Assembly (NCBI RefSeq): GCF_004519335.1
Contig: NZ_SOZD01000006.1
Location: forward strand, 124,001-188,000
From: Jiella endophytica
GTDB taxonomy: Bacteria; Pseudomonadota; Alphaproteobacteria; Rhizobiales; Rhizobiaceae
DNA length: 64,000 nt
Direction: 5' to 3'
Shown: positions 27,393 to 37,140 of the stretch, in pieces
Layout: each line of letters opens with the position of its first letter
How positions within the stretch are numbered: the first letter of the stretch is position 1
Notes under the pieces: model-generated
Told to the model about the DNA's origin: nothing
The model's database searches: none
The model's input: the letters and a program-made list of their open reading frames with translations, nothing else
Translations under genes and position numbers: made by a program

Positions 27393-27677
27393 ATGGGCGA
27401 GATCGGTCGGATCACGAAGACAGTCAGCGTCGACGAGTTGCCGGAGGACATGCGCGAAAGGTTCGTTCCGGGCACACCGGTGAGTGTGACATTCGAGGGC
27501 GAAATGTATCCTTCCGCGGCTGCACACGATGCAAAAGAAACTCCCAATCTTTCAGTCGAAGAGATTGAACGGCGAAAAGCATCGCTTCATCGGTTTTGGG
27601 GTGTCGGAGCAGATCTTGGAACGACAACAGAAGAAGCCGTCGCAAGGATCCGGGCACTCCGAGACGAGTGGGATTGA
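27393..27677 (+). CDS. Small antitoxin-like protein
   Basis: A 94-residue acidic protein (MGEIGRITKTVSVDELPEDMRERF...RIRALRDEWD) preceded by GAGGAGG. I do not recognise a defined domain. The N-terminal half could form a small beta structure (TPVSVTFEGEMYP) and the C-terminal half is helical and charged, the architecture of many type II antitoxins. It overlaps the start of a PIN-domain gene, which is the main reason for the call. The two genes have visibly lower GC content than the yej genes on both sides, a sign of acquisition. Confidence 0.6.
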   Translation: MGEIGRITKTVSVDELPEDMRERFVPGTPVSVTFEGEMYPSAAAHDAKETPNLSVEEIERRKASLHRFWGVGADLGTTTEEAVARIRALRDEWD

Positions 27678-28099
27678 ACTTGCAGCTCGTTTACGTCGAC
27701 ACAAACGTCCTGATTGCGCTAATCGAGGAAAAGCAGCGGGAAGTGCTCTCCCTCTTTTATGGTGCGGCCGAAGGTAAGATCAGCTTCGTGACAAGTGAGA
27801 TATCGCTTGCGGAGGTTCTGGTGAAACCGCTGGAAATGGGGCGTTCCGATCTCGTGGCTGCATACAGCGAACTGCTGACCAACGAGCCTTCGCTAAGAAC
27901 AGTCGCCATATCACGCGAAATTCTCAGGCGAAGCGCCGAGCTCAGAAGCACGCTAGGCGGCAAGCTACCCGATGCAGTTCACGTTGCATCAGCTCTGGAA
28001 ACGCGGTGCCGAGTCCTTGTGTCCAACGATCTGCGTTTAAGATGTCCGCAAGAACTGGCACGTCTTTGCGTCGAAGAGGCGGAGAAAGAGCTCTTGTGA
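27668..28099 (+). CDS. PIN-domain protein, likely VapC-type toxin
   Basis: About 143 residues of a PIN RNase domain. The first acidic motif is in YVDTNVLIAL, the second in EISLAEVL, the third in KLPDAVHVASALE, and the last in VSNDLRL, so the metal-binding set looks complete. VapC toxins cleave tRNA or rRNA and are held by a cognate antitoxin. The start is uncertain: GTG 27668 and TTGs at 27674 and 27680 are all in frame and overlap or abut the upstream gene stop. The pair interrupts the yej operon between yejE and yejF and has lower GC than its surroundings. Confidence 0.78.
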   Translation: MGLNLQLVYVDTNVLIALIEEKQREVLSLFYGAAEGKISFVTSEISLAEVLVKPLEMGRSDLVAAYSELLTNEPSLRTVAISREILRRSAELRSTLGGKLPDAVHVASALETRCRVLVSNDLRLRCPQELARLCVEEAEKELL

Positions 28100-28141
28100 C
28101 CCACTTGAATCCTAGTGCGCCAGCCACTCGGAGTTTGCAAT

Positions 28142-29799
<1,658 letters not shown>

Positions 29800-29803
<4 letters not shown>

Positions 29804-30459
29804 GCGGACATTATCGCGACCAGCTGAGCGACCAGCCGCTGGGTTTCGAGATCCAGAAGGAGGAGCTGATCCATCGCGGCTTTCGCGACTTCAAGCGGCT
29901 GACGATCGAGCATGATTCGCTCGACGGCGCCGGCCGCGTCGGGCCGATGACGCGGGAATATCTCGCCACCGGTTCGGTGGCGGTGACCCTGCCCTACGAT
30001 CCCGCCCGCGACGCCATCGTGGTGATCCGCCAGTTCCGCCTCGCGGCCGCCCTCGACACGCCGAACGCCGCCGCGGTGGAGCTTCCCGCCGGCATGCTCG
30101 ATCCGGGCGAGAACATCGCCGAGGCCGCGGCCCGCGAACTCGAGGAAGAGACGGGCCTTGCCCCGCTCGCCATCGAGCGCTGCTTCTCGATGGTGCCCTC
30201 GCCCGGCCTCAGCGACGAGCACGCGACGATCTTCCTCGCCATCGTCGACGCCGGAAGTCTCGGCGAGCGCGCCGGCATTGACGAGGAACACGAGGACATC
30301 CGGCCGATCCTCGCCCCGGTGGACGACCTGATCGCCGCCGTCGACGAAGGCCGCGTCGAGAACGGCTATCTCATCACCTGCACCCACTGGTTCGCCCGCA
30401 AGGGACGGGCGCGGGCCCAGGCGCTGCAAGGGACACTTTTCGACAGCGAAAGCGACTGA
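29800..30459 (+). CDS. Nudix hydrolase, ADP-ribose pyrophosphatase type
   Basis: A 219-residue cytoplasmic nudix protein. The Nudix box is GMLDPGENIAEAAARELEEETG (about residues 93-114) with the catalytic AARELEEETG helix. The N-terminal part (FRDFKRLTIEHDSLDGAGRVGPMTREYLATGSVAVTLPYD) is typical of the ADP-ribose pyrophosphatase NudF group. The tail ARAQALQGTLFDSESD is lineage-specific. It overlaps yejF by 4 nt and ghrA by 1 nt, so all three are translationally linked, although no functional link to peptide import is evident. Confidence 0.88.
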
Positions 30460-31400
30460 TGACCATTCTTCTCTCCGTCACCGGCTTCGATCCCTCCCGC
30501 TGGTGGCAGGCGCTTCACGAGGCGGCCCCCGATCGCAACATCGTCGTCGACCCGGCCGATGCCGGCAACGAACCGATCGACTACGCCGTTGTCTGGAAGC
30601 AGCCGCCCGGGCTGCTGGCCACCCTTCCCGACCTCAAGGCGATCATTTCCCTCGGCGCCGGCGTCGACCATATTCTCGCCGATCGTGAGCTGCCGCAGGT
30701 TCCGATCGTCCGCATCGTTGCCGACGACCTGAAGGAGCGGATGAGCGAATATGTCGTCTGGCGGGTGCTCGATCACTTCCGCCGCGGCAGAGCCTATCGC
30801 CAGCAGCAGAGCCAGAAGATCTGGCACGAGCGCATGCAGCCCGCCGCCCGCGAGATCACCGTGGGCATCATGGGCCTCGGCGTCCTCGGCATCGACGCCG
30901 CGGCCAAGCTGAAGGTTCTCGGCTTCGACGTCGTCGGCTGGAGCCGCCGCGAAAAGTCCGTCGAGGGCGTCCGCAGTTTTGCCGGCGAGGCGGAGCTATC
31001 GGCCTTTCTTGGCGCCAGCGACATCCTCGTCGTGCTTTTGCCGCTCACCGCCGACACCCGCGGCATCGTCGGCAAAGACCTTCTCTCCCGGATGAAGCGC
31101 GAGACGCCGCTCGGCGGCCCGGTGCTGATCAATGCCGGGCGCGGCGGCCTGCAGGACGAGGCGGCGATCCTCGACGCGCTCGACGCCGATCTCCTGATGG
31201 AAGCCTCGCTCGACGTCTTCACCGTCGAGCCGCTGCCGCCGGAGAGCCGGCTCTGGTCGCATCCGAAGGTGTTCGTCACCCCCCATGCGGCGGCGCTCTC
31301 CGACCCGGATGCGCTGGCGCCGATCATCATGCGCCAGATCGCGGCGCATGAGCGCGGCGAAGCGCTGGACAACGTCGTCGACCGGAAGACCGGCTACTGA
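30459..31400 (+). CDS. ghrA: Glyoxylate/hydroxypyruvate reductase A
   Basis: A 313-residue D-2-hydroxyacid dehydrogenase that reduces glyoxylate and hydroxypyruvate with NAD(P)H. The coenzyme-binding motif is GIMGLGVLGIDAAAKL with the discriminating VVGWSRREK after it. Catalytic residues are in LINAGRGGLQDEAA (Arg), DVFTVEPLPPES (Glu) and VFVTPHAAALSDP (His). The N-terminal half (VWKQPPGLLATLPDLKAIISLGAGVDHIL) matches GhrA rather than SerA. It starts within the nudix stop codon (TGATG). Confidence 0.92.
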   Translation: MTILLSVTGFDPSRWWQALHEAAPDRNIVVDPADAGNEPIDYAVVWKQPPGLLATLPDLKAIISLGAGVDHILADRELPQVPIVRIVADDLKERMSEYVVWRVLDHFRRGRAYRQQQSQKIWHERMQPAAREITVGIMGLGVLGIDAAAKLKVLGFDVVGWSRREKSVEGVRSFAGEAELSAFLGASDILVVLLPLTADTRGIVGKDLLSRMKRETPLGGPVLINAGRGGLQDEAAILDALDADLLMEASLDVFTVEPLPPESRLWSHPKVFVTPHAAALSDPDALAPIIMRQIAAHERGEALDNVVDRKTGY

Positions 31401-31465
31401 AGCGGCCCTGCCGCACCTTTGGCGACGGCTCCTACCCCGCTCCGCATCCGGCTGACGAAATCGCC

Positions 31466-31491
31466 GGAAACCATCGTCGCGCGTCTTCGTT
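31466..31491 (+). promoter_or_regulatory. Candidate EcfG (general stress response) promoter
   Basis: GGAAA (31466-31470), 17 nt, CGTT (31488-31491), one mismatch from the alphaproteobacterial GGAAC-N16/17-CGTT consensus. It sits 33 nt before the start codon of the 54-residue protein gene, a sensible distance for its promoter. Confidence 0.45.
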
Positions 31492-31524
31492 CAGGGCGAG
31501 ACCAACGATCGACGAGGTGCCATC

Positions 31525-31689
31525 ATGGCCGATGACCAAAAGAACCGGCTGAAGGACGACGAAAGGATCTCCGAGAAGGAGGTCGAGAAGGACAAGGCCG
31601 ACGACGCAGAGCTCGACGAGGCTCTGGACGAGACCTTCCCGGCCTCCGATCCGGTCGCACCGTCGCGCATCGACGGTCCGAACAACTGA
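31525..31689 (+). CDS. Small acidic stress-type protein (54 residues)
   Basis: A short gene easy to miss. It runs from an ATG with GAGG 7 nt upstream to TGA and encodes MADDQKNRLKDDERISEKEV...DGPNN. It is highly charged, and the C-terminal motif LDEALDETFPASDPVAPS is shared by a widespread family of small proteins of unknown function in proteobacteria, which supports it as real. No membrane segment or known fold. It stands alone between ghrA and the OhrR-like regulator, with a stress-type promoter match upstream. Confidence 0.8.
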   Translation: MADDQKNRLKDDERISEKEVEKDKADDAELDEALDETFPASDPVAPSRIDGPNN

Positions 31690-31785
31690 TCCAGCGGAAT
31701 CGCTGCGCGCGACGCGGCATCGGACGAGCAGCAATCATGCCCATCGTTTTGGACTGTTGTCGGCACGCCTTGAGATGGGCGCCGC

Positions 31786-32241
31786 CTATTCCGCTGCGGC
31801 CGTCGGGGCCGCGGTCATGCGTGAGACCAGCAAGGTCAGATCGTCCATCAGCCGGTTCACCAGCGCTGGCGCGAGGCCCATCTGCCCGGCCAGCGCGTCC
31901 TGCGCCTCACGGGCTGCCGTCTCCAGCCGCAGGCCCTCCGGCGTCAGCTCGATATGGACGACACGCCTGTCGCGACCGCCGCGCCGACGGACGATCAGGC
32001 CGCTCTGCTCCAGCCGATCGAGGAGCGGGCTGATGGCGTTGGCCGACAGATGCAGGCGATCAGCAATCGCGCCGGACGTCGTCTTGCCATCCTGCCAGAG
32101 CACCAGCATCACCAGATATTGCGGGTAGGTCAGGTCGACATCCTGCAGCAGCGGCCGGTAGGCGCGCGTCACCGCATGTGTGGCGGTGTAAAGCGCGAAG
32201 CAGAGATGATCCTCGAGTCGCAGCGTCATGTCTTCGGCCAT
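31786..32241 (-). CDS. MarR/OhrR-family redox-sensing regulator
   Basis: A 151-residue MarR-type winged-helix repressor. The N-terminus MAEDMTLRLEDHLCFALYTATH contains Cys14 in the LCFALY motif, the peroxidatic cysteine context of OhrR. YRPLLQDVDLTYPQYLVMLVLW, the recognition region LHLSANAISPLLDRLEQSGL and the wing RRRGGRDRRVVHIELTPEG follow. In OhrR this cysteine senses organic hydroperoxides and releases repression of ohr. No ohr gene lies next to it here, so its target is elsewhere or different. I used the ATG at 32241, giving the OhrR-like length. Confidence 0.87.
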   Translation of the reverse strand: MAEDMTLRLEDHLCFALYTATHAVTRAYRPLLQDVDLTYPQYLVMLVLWQDGKTTSGAIADRLHLSANAISPLLDRLEQSGLIVRRRGGRDRRVVHIELTPEGLRLETAAREAQDALAGQMGLAPALVNRLMDDLTLLVSRMTAAPTAAAE

Positions 32242-32566
32242 TGACGGTCGTCCAGTTGAAGCGCGAACAGCTTCAAGCATCGCCAGCCAGACATCTCTCT
32301 GCCTGACACGGTCGCCGACCAGAACATATGGCGATAAATCATTCGACTAGGCAAAAGAACGCGTGACAAACGGTCACGGCCGCTCCGCTCGCAAACGGAG
32401 GGCCCGCTTTTCCGGCCTTTGCCGCTGGCTGGCGCATAGCGTGGGAAAATTTCGGGAACGCCCAGCGGCAGCCGCCGGATTGCCGGACGGTGTGCTGCCG
32501 CGAAATGCATGGCCGAGAAAAATTGTCGGTCGCCCTCGTCCGAGCGGCGAGACGGCAAACGAAAAG
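32242..32566. other. Intergenic region upstream of the OhrR-like gene
   Basis: No gene recognised. A perfect interrupted palindrome, CGTGAC (32362-32367) N5 GTCACG (32373-32378), lies about 120 bp upstream of the regulator start and could be an operator. I see no TACAATT-type OhrR site. Confidence 0.4.
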
Positions 32567-32593
32567 GCCGGGATGGCACATGCCACTCCCGGC
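32567..32593 (-). terminator. Intrinsic terminator of typA
   Basis: A long hairpin with outer stem GCCGGGA (32567-32573) / TCCCGGC (32587-32593), inner stem TGGCA (32574-32578) / TGCCA (32581-32585) and a two-base loop. In the minus-strand reading it is followed by CTTTTCG, and on the plus side by TTTCTC, so it may act in both directions. Confidence 0.8.
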
Positions 32594-32678
32594 TTTCTCA
32601 TTTCACGGATCCGACCTGCTCGCGATTGCATGCGGCCCAGCCAGGCCGAACCGCCGACGAGCTAAGCTGCGCGCAGCC

Positions 32679-34505
32679 TCAAGCGGCCTTGCGGCTCTTC
32701 TCGAACCGCTTCCTCTCATGCGGGTCGAGATAGAGTTTGCGCAGCCGGATCGTCTTCGGCGTCACCTCGACCAGTTCGTCGTCTTGGATCCAGGAGAGCG
32801 CCCGGTCGAGGGTCATGCGGATCGGCGGGGTGAGCTTCACCGCCTCGTCCTTGCCCGAGGCGCGCATGTTGGTGAGCTTCTTGCCCTTCAGGACGTTGAC
32901 CTCGAGATCGTTGTCGCGGGTGTGGATGCCGATGATCATGCCGGCATAGACCTTGACGCCGGCATCGATGACCATCGGGCCGCGATCCTCCAGGTTGAAC
33001 ATCGCATAGGCGACGCTCTCGCCGTCTTCCGAGGAGATCAGCACGCCGTTGTTGCGGCCCGCCAGCTCGCCCTTGTAGGGCTGGTAGGAGTGGAACAGCC
33101 GGTTCATGATCGCGGTGCCGCGGGTGTCGGTCAGAAGCTCGGACTGATAGCCGATCAGGCCGCGCGTCGGCGCGTGGAAGACGAGGCGCTGGCGGTCACC
33201 GCCGGAGGGGCGCAGCTCGATCATCTCGGCCTTACGCTCGCTCATCTTCTGCACGACGATGCCGGCATGCTCCTCGTCGACGTCGATCACGACCTCTTCG
33301 ATCGGCTCCAGCTTCTCGCCGTTCTCGCCTTCCTTCATGACGACGCGCGGACGCGAGATGCCGAGTTCGAAGCCTTCGCGGCGCATCGTCTCGATGAGGA
33401 CGGCGAGCTGCAGTTCGCCGCGGCCGGAGACGTAGAAGGAGTCCTTGTCGGCCGCCTCCTCGATCTTCAGGGCGACGTTGCCCTCGGCCTCCTTCAGGAG
33501 ACGATCGCGGATGACGCGGCTCGTCACCTTGTCGCCTTCGGTGCCGGCGAGCGGCGAATCGTTGACGATGAAGGACATCGTCACGGTCGGCGGATCGATC
33601 GGCTGGGCATGCAGCGGCTCGGAGACCTGCGGATCGCAGAAGGTATCGGCAACGGTGCCCTTCGACAGGCCGGCAATGGCGACGATATCGCCCGCCTCGG
33701 CGTAATCCAGCGGCACGCGCTCGAGACCGCGGAAGGCGAGGATCTTGGAGATCCTGCCGCTTTCCAGCTGCTTGCCGTCGTTGTTGAGAACCTTGACGGC
33801 CTGGTTCGGCTTGATCGAACCGGCCTGGATGCGCCCGGTGATCAGCCGACCGAGGAACGGGTTCGCCTCGAGGATGGTGCCGATCATCTTGAACGGCTCG
33901 TCCTTGCCGGCGGTATCCGGCTCCGGAACATGCTTCAGGATGAGGTCGAACAGCGGCGTCAGGCCCTGGTCCTGCGGGCCGTCGGGCTCGGAAGCCATCC
34001 AGCCGCCGCGGCCGGAACCGTAAAGCACCGGGAAGTCGAGCTGCTCTTCGGTGGCGTCGAGGGCGACGAAGAGGTCGAAGATCTCGTCCAGCACTTCGAG
34101 GTGGCGCTCGTCCTGGCGGTCGATCTTGTTGATCGCGACGATCGGCTTCAGGCCAACCTTGAGCGCCTTGCCGAGCACGAACTTGGTCTGCGGCATCGGA
34201 CCTTCCGACGCGTCGACCAGGATCACCGCGCCATCCACCATGTTGAGGATGCGCTCCACCTCGCCGCCGAAATCGGCGTGGCCGGGGGTGTCGACGATGT
34301 TAATGCGGGTGTCCTTCCACTCCACCGACGTCGCTTTGGCGAGAATGGTGATCCCGCGCTCCTTCTCGAGGTCGTTGGAGTCCATCGCCCGCTCTTCGGT
34401 GCGCTGGTTGTCGCGGAAGGTGCCGGACTGGGCGAGCAGCTTGTCGACGAGGGTGGTCTTGCCGTGATCGACGTGTGCGATGATCGCAATGTTGCGAAGC
34501 TTCAT
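32679..34505 (-). CDS. typA: Translational GTPase TypA/BipA
   Basis: Ribosome-binding GTPase involved in 50S assembly and stress or low-temperature growth. The 608-residue protein has G1 [14 protein letters not shown], a switch region with [12 protein letters not shown]3 [15 protein letters not shown]4 [13 protein letters not shown], then the EF-G-like domains II, III and V and the TypA-specific C-terminal domain ([26 protein letters not shown]). I chose [15 protein letters not shown] at 34505; an upstream GTG-type extension is not needed. It is monocistronic, with its own terminator downstream and a palindrome-rich leader upstream. Confidence 0.96.
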   Translation of the reverse strand: MKLRNIAIIAHVDHGKTTLVDKLLAQSGTFRDNQRTEERAMDSNDLEKERGITILAKATSVEWKDTRINIVDTPGHADFGGEVERILNMVDGAVILVDASEGPMPQTKFVLGKALKVGLKPIVAINKIDRQDERHLEVLDEIFDLFVALDATEEQLDFPVLYGSGRGGWMASEPDGPQDQGLTPLFDLILKHVPEPDTAGKDEPFKMIGTILEANPFLGRLITGRIQAGSIKPNQAVKVLNNDGKQLESGRISKILAFRGLERVPLDYAEAGDIVAIAGLSKGTVADTFCDPQVSEPLHAQPIDPPTVTMSFIVNDSPLAGTEGDKVTSRVIRDRLLKEAEGNVALKIEEAADKDSFYVSGRGELQLAVLIETMRREGFELGISRPRVVMKEGENGEKLEPIEEVVIDVDEEHAGIVVQKMSERKAEMIELRPSGGDRQRLVFHAPTRGLIGYQSELLTDTRGTAIMNRLFHSYQPYKGELAGRNNGVLISSEDGESVAYAMFNLEDRGPMVIDAGVKVYAGMIIGIHTRDNDLEVNVLKGKKLTNMRASGKDEAVKLTPPIRMTLDRALSWIQDDELVEVTPKTIRLRKLYLDPHERKRFEKSRKAA

Positions 34506-34895
34506 GAGAATATCCGGTTCATGTCGCGCCAACAGCCCTCGGCCGAAAGGCAGAGGGCGCGCGATGGGTAGCGATCGAGGTTGTAGCGATCGGGGCTCGC
34601 GCGAGCCATTACACGATTTTTCGCAACTGCGAAAGGCTCTGTCGTGCCGCGTCGATCGGGTGATTTCCCCAACTGCTTCGCCGCCGATCTTTGCGCAATT
34701 GCGGAGGTTTTGCGGCCGGAAAACATTATTTCTTGTTCATTTGCACGCGTTTGGAGGCATCGCTAGCGTCCCCTCTCGAAGCCGGGGAGCGCCGGCGACC
34801 GCCCGATGGCGGCCGCGACACGACGCGACTTGACGGCTTCCCATTCGCCGGAGCGCGGCCTGTGCCGCACCGGCCCATCGACGAGGATGCGCAAG
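34506..34895. other. Palindrome-rich region between typA and the DUF1344 gene
   Basis: 390 bp between divergent genes with several dyads and one tandem repeat. There is TAGCGATCG twice with a 15-bp period (34569-34577 and 34584-34592), a perfect 14-bp palindrome GGCTCGCGCGAGCC (34594-34607), TTTCGCA-AC-TGCGAAA (34619-34634) and CGCAATTGCG (34694-34703). These lie in the typA leader side and could be regulator sites or a structured 5' UTR. No gene found. Confidence 0.55.
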
Positions 34896-35225
34896 ATGCG
34901 TAGTCTCACCCTTCCCCTGACCCTCGCCGCCAGCCTGATCGCCGCGACCTCGGCCTATGCCGCGTCCCCGAGCAGCACGATGTCGGGCGACAAGATGACC
35001 GCGGGCTCGACGACCAGCGGCTCGGCCAAGAAGCTGCACGTCGCGACCGGCAAGATCAAGTCGATCGACACCGCGGCGAACACGCTGACCCTCACCAACG
35101 GCAAGACCTTCATGCTCCCGGCCGACTTCACCACCTCTTCGGTGAAGACCGGCGAGCGCGTGCAGGTGCGCTACGCGATGAACGGCAAGCAGATGTCGGC
35201 GACCACCGTCAAGGCCGCAAAATAG
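34896..35225 (+). CDS. DUF1344 exported protein
   Basis: A 109-residue secreted protein. The signal peptide is MRSLTLPLTLAASLIAATSAYAAS; a Ser/Thr/Gly/Met-rich spacer follows. The mature core ATGKIKSIDTAANTLTLTNGKTFMLP...VRYAMNGKQMSATTV is a DUF1344-type small beta-barrel. Function unknown; the family is common as small periplasmic proteins in Rhizobiales. I start at 34896, 9 nt after GAGG; an ATG at 34887 is an alternative. An intrinsic terminator follows at 35366. Confidence 0.8.
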   Translation: MRSLTLPLTLAASLIAATSAYAASPSSTMSGDKMTAGSTTSGSAKKLHVATGKIKSIDTAANTLTLTNGKTFMLPADFTTSSVKTGERVQVRYAMNGKQMSATTVKAAK

Positions 35226-35365
35226 GTCGCATGCCGGGCCGCTGGCGCCGCCGACCGGCGCCCGGCATTGCTATCCCCGTGTGACACGCCGCTCGCAGAC
35301 CGCCCACCTCGATCATTTCGAGCCCCCGGCCGATCGGGCTCCCCCCTCTCCCGACCGGCGGCAGA

Positions 35366-35396
35366 GGACCGGAGGCGAACCCCTCCGGTCCTTTTT
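35366..35396 (+). terminator. Intrinsic terminator after the DUF1344 gene
   Basis: Perfect 10-bp stem GGACCGGAGG (35366-35375) / CCTCCGGTCC (35382-35391), six-base loop, then TTTTT. It lies between convergent DUF1344 and phoD genes. Confidence 0.9.
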
Positions 35397-35413
35397 CGTT
35401 TGGCAAGGCCCCC

Positions 35414-36988
35414 TCAGGCGTTGCGGACCGGATCGATGGTCTTCGTCCAGAGTTCCTGGTCGTTGGTGTCCATCAGCCGGACCGTCAGCTGCTCGGTGTC
35501 ACCGTCGATCTCGACGAGGCCGAAAAACTGCAGGCCGGCCGCCGGGCTCTCGCCCTGCTTCTGGTCCGGCGACGGCGCCTTGATGAACTCGGCCTTCGGG
35601 CCGAAGGTCATGTCGAGGTCGTTCGGCCCGTAGCTGCCGGCATGGATCGGCCCGGAGACGAACTCCCAGAACGGCTCGAAGTCCTGAAATGCCGCCCGGT
35701 CCGGGCTGTAGTGATGGGCCGCGGTGTAGTGCACGTCCGCCGTCAGCCAGACGGTGTTTGTAATGCCGGCGGTCTTGATGAAGCGCAGGAGATCGGCAAA
35801 TTCCAGCTCGCGGCCCTTCGGCGCGCCGGCCTCGTTGTTGGAAACCGCCTCGAAGCCCTTGCGGTTGGCATAGTCGTCCCAGACGACGAGGCTGATCGGC
35901 ATGTCGCAGGCGATCACCTTCCAGGTGGCGTTGGAATCGGCCAGCGCCCGCTTCAGCCAGGCGATCTGCTCGGGTCCCATCATCTGCGAATCCGGACCGA
36001 GCTCGGTCTGGAGATTGTCGTTGTTCGGACCGCGATAGCTCCTGAGGTCGATGAAGAAGATGTCGAGCATCGGGCCGTAGGAGATCTTGCGGTAGATCCG
36101 GCCGGGCTCCGACGGCATGTAGCGGATCGGCGTCATCTCGTGAAACGCCCGGGCCGCCCGCGCCGCCAGCACCGCGATGTTCTTCTCGGTGTAGCGGTCG
36201 TCGGCGGTGAGGTCCTTCGAGGCCGACCAGTTGTTCAGAACCTCGTGGTCGTCCCACTGATAGAAGGTCGGGACGCTGGCGTAGAGCTCGCGGACGTTCT
36301 TGTCGAGCATGTTGTATTTCCACTGGCCGCGATATTCGTCCAGCGTCTCGGCGACCTTGGTCTTCTCCGGAATGATGACGTTCTTCCAGACGCTGCCGTC
36401 CGGCAGATCGACGGTCTCCTTCAGCGGGCCGTCGGCATAGATCGTGTCGCCCGAATGGAGGAAGAAGTCAGGCCGGTGCTTCGCCATGGTGCCGTAGGCC
36501 TTCATGCCGCCGCGGTCCTCGTCGATGCCCCAGCCCTGGCCGACGGTGTCGCCAGACCAGGCAAACTTGACCGAGCGGCGCGAGCCCGGCGCGGTGCGGA
36601 AGCGGCCGACGATCGGATCGGAGACCCCGTTGGCATCGGCAAGATCGGTGGCGGTGGCGCGCCAGAAGATCTCCTGGTCGGAGGGCAGCCCGTCGATCAG
36701 CCGCTTCACCGTGAAGTCGGAGGTTGGCGAGGTGGTCAGGGCGTGGAGCTTGCGGGCGTTCTTGAAGCTCTCGGTCGTCGACCATTCGAAATCGATGCGG
36801 GCAGGACGATCGACGCGGGTCCAGACCATGCCGGAGGACGCGTCGACGTCGCCGGTCTGGACACCGTGGGTGAATTCCGGCCGGCTGGCGGCGCGGCTGA
36901 TGCGCGGCATCGCAAAGGACGAGCCGGCGGCCAGCGCGACGGCGCCGCTCTGGGCGAGGAAGCGGCGGCGGGTGAGGGAGAGAGCCAT
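35414..36988 (-). CDS. phoD: PhoD-family alkaline phosphatase/phosphodiesterase
   Basis: A 524-residue Tat-exported phosphatase acting in the periplasm or outside on phosphate esters. The signal sequence MALSLTRRRFLAQSGAVALA has a twin-arginine motif. The mature protein starts with the PhoD N-terminal domain (FTHGVQTGDVDASSGMVWTRVD), then the metallophosphatase domain with KFAWSGDT, FLHSGDTIYADGP, QWDDHEVLNNW and WLTADVHYTAAHHYSP. This matches the calcium/iron PhoD type. A nested palindrome lies right upstream of the start; I found no convincing Pho box. Confidence 0.93.
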   Translation of the reverse strand: MALSLTRRRFLAQSGAVALAAGSSFAMPRISRAASRPEFTHGVQTGDVDASSGMVWTRVDRPARIDFEWSTTESFKNARKLHALTTSPTSDFTVKRLIDGLPSDQEIFWRATATDLADANGVSDPIVGRFRTAPGSRRSVKFAWSGDTVGQGWGIDEDRGGMKAYGTMAKHRPDFFLHSGDTIYADGPLKETVDLPDGSVWKNVIIPEKTKVAETLDEYRGQWKYNMLDKNVRELYASVPTFYQWDDHEVLNNWSASKDLTADDRYTEKNIAVLAARAARAFHEMTPIRYMPSEPGRIYRKISYGPMLDIFFIDLRSYRGPNNDNLQTELGPDSQMMGPEQIAWLKRALADSNATWKVIACDMPISLVVWDDYANRKGFEAVSNNEAGAPKGRELEFADLLRFIKTAGITNTVWLTADVHYTAAHHYSPDRAAFQDFEPFWEFVSGPIHAGSYGPNDLDMTFGPKAEFIKAPSPDQKQGESPAAGLQFFGLVEIDGDTEQLTVRLMDTNDQELWTKTIDPVRNA

Positions 36989-36993
36989 TCTTG

Positions 36994-37041
36994 GAACCTT
37001 TCGAATCCGTCGGGGAGACGGATCGCAATGTCGAAAGGTTC
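36994..37041. repeat. Nested inverted repeat upstream of phoD
   Basis: Outer arms GAACCTTTCGA (36994-37004) and TCGAAAGGTTC (37031-37041) are perfect complements. Between them ATCCGTC (37005-37011) and GACGGAT (37017-37023) form a second perfect hairpin. The element begins 5 nt upstream of the phoD start codon, so in mRNA it would form a 5' UTR structure close to the ribosome site, and as DNA it could be an operator. Confidence 0.65.
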
Positions 37042-37140
37042 GATGTCAGGCGCTTCTCCGGCGTGTGAAACTTTGAAGACGGTGGTCGCGCCTGCGACGG
37101 CTGGCGATGCTGCCCGGCGGTCCGGCGCGAGGCCCGGACA

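Noticed and set aside
37041-37070. A Pho box upstream of phoD.
   Set aside because: One half-site CTGACAT is present on the minus strand, but the second half-site is at the wrong spacing and poorly matched.
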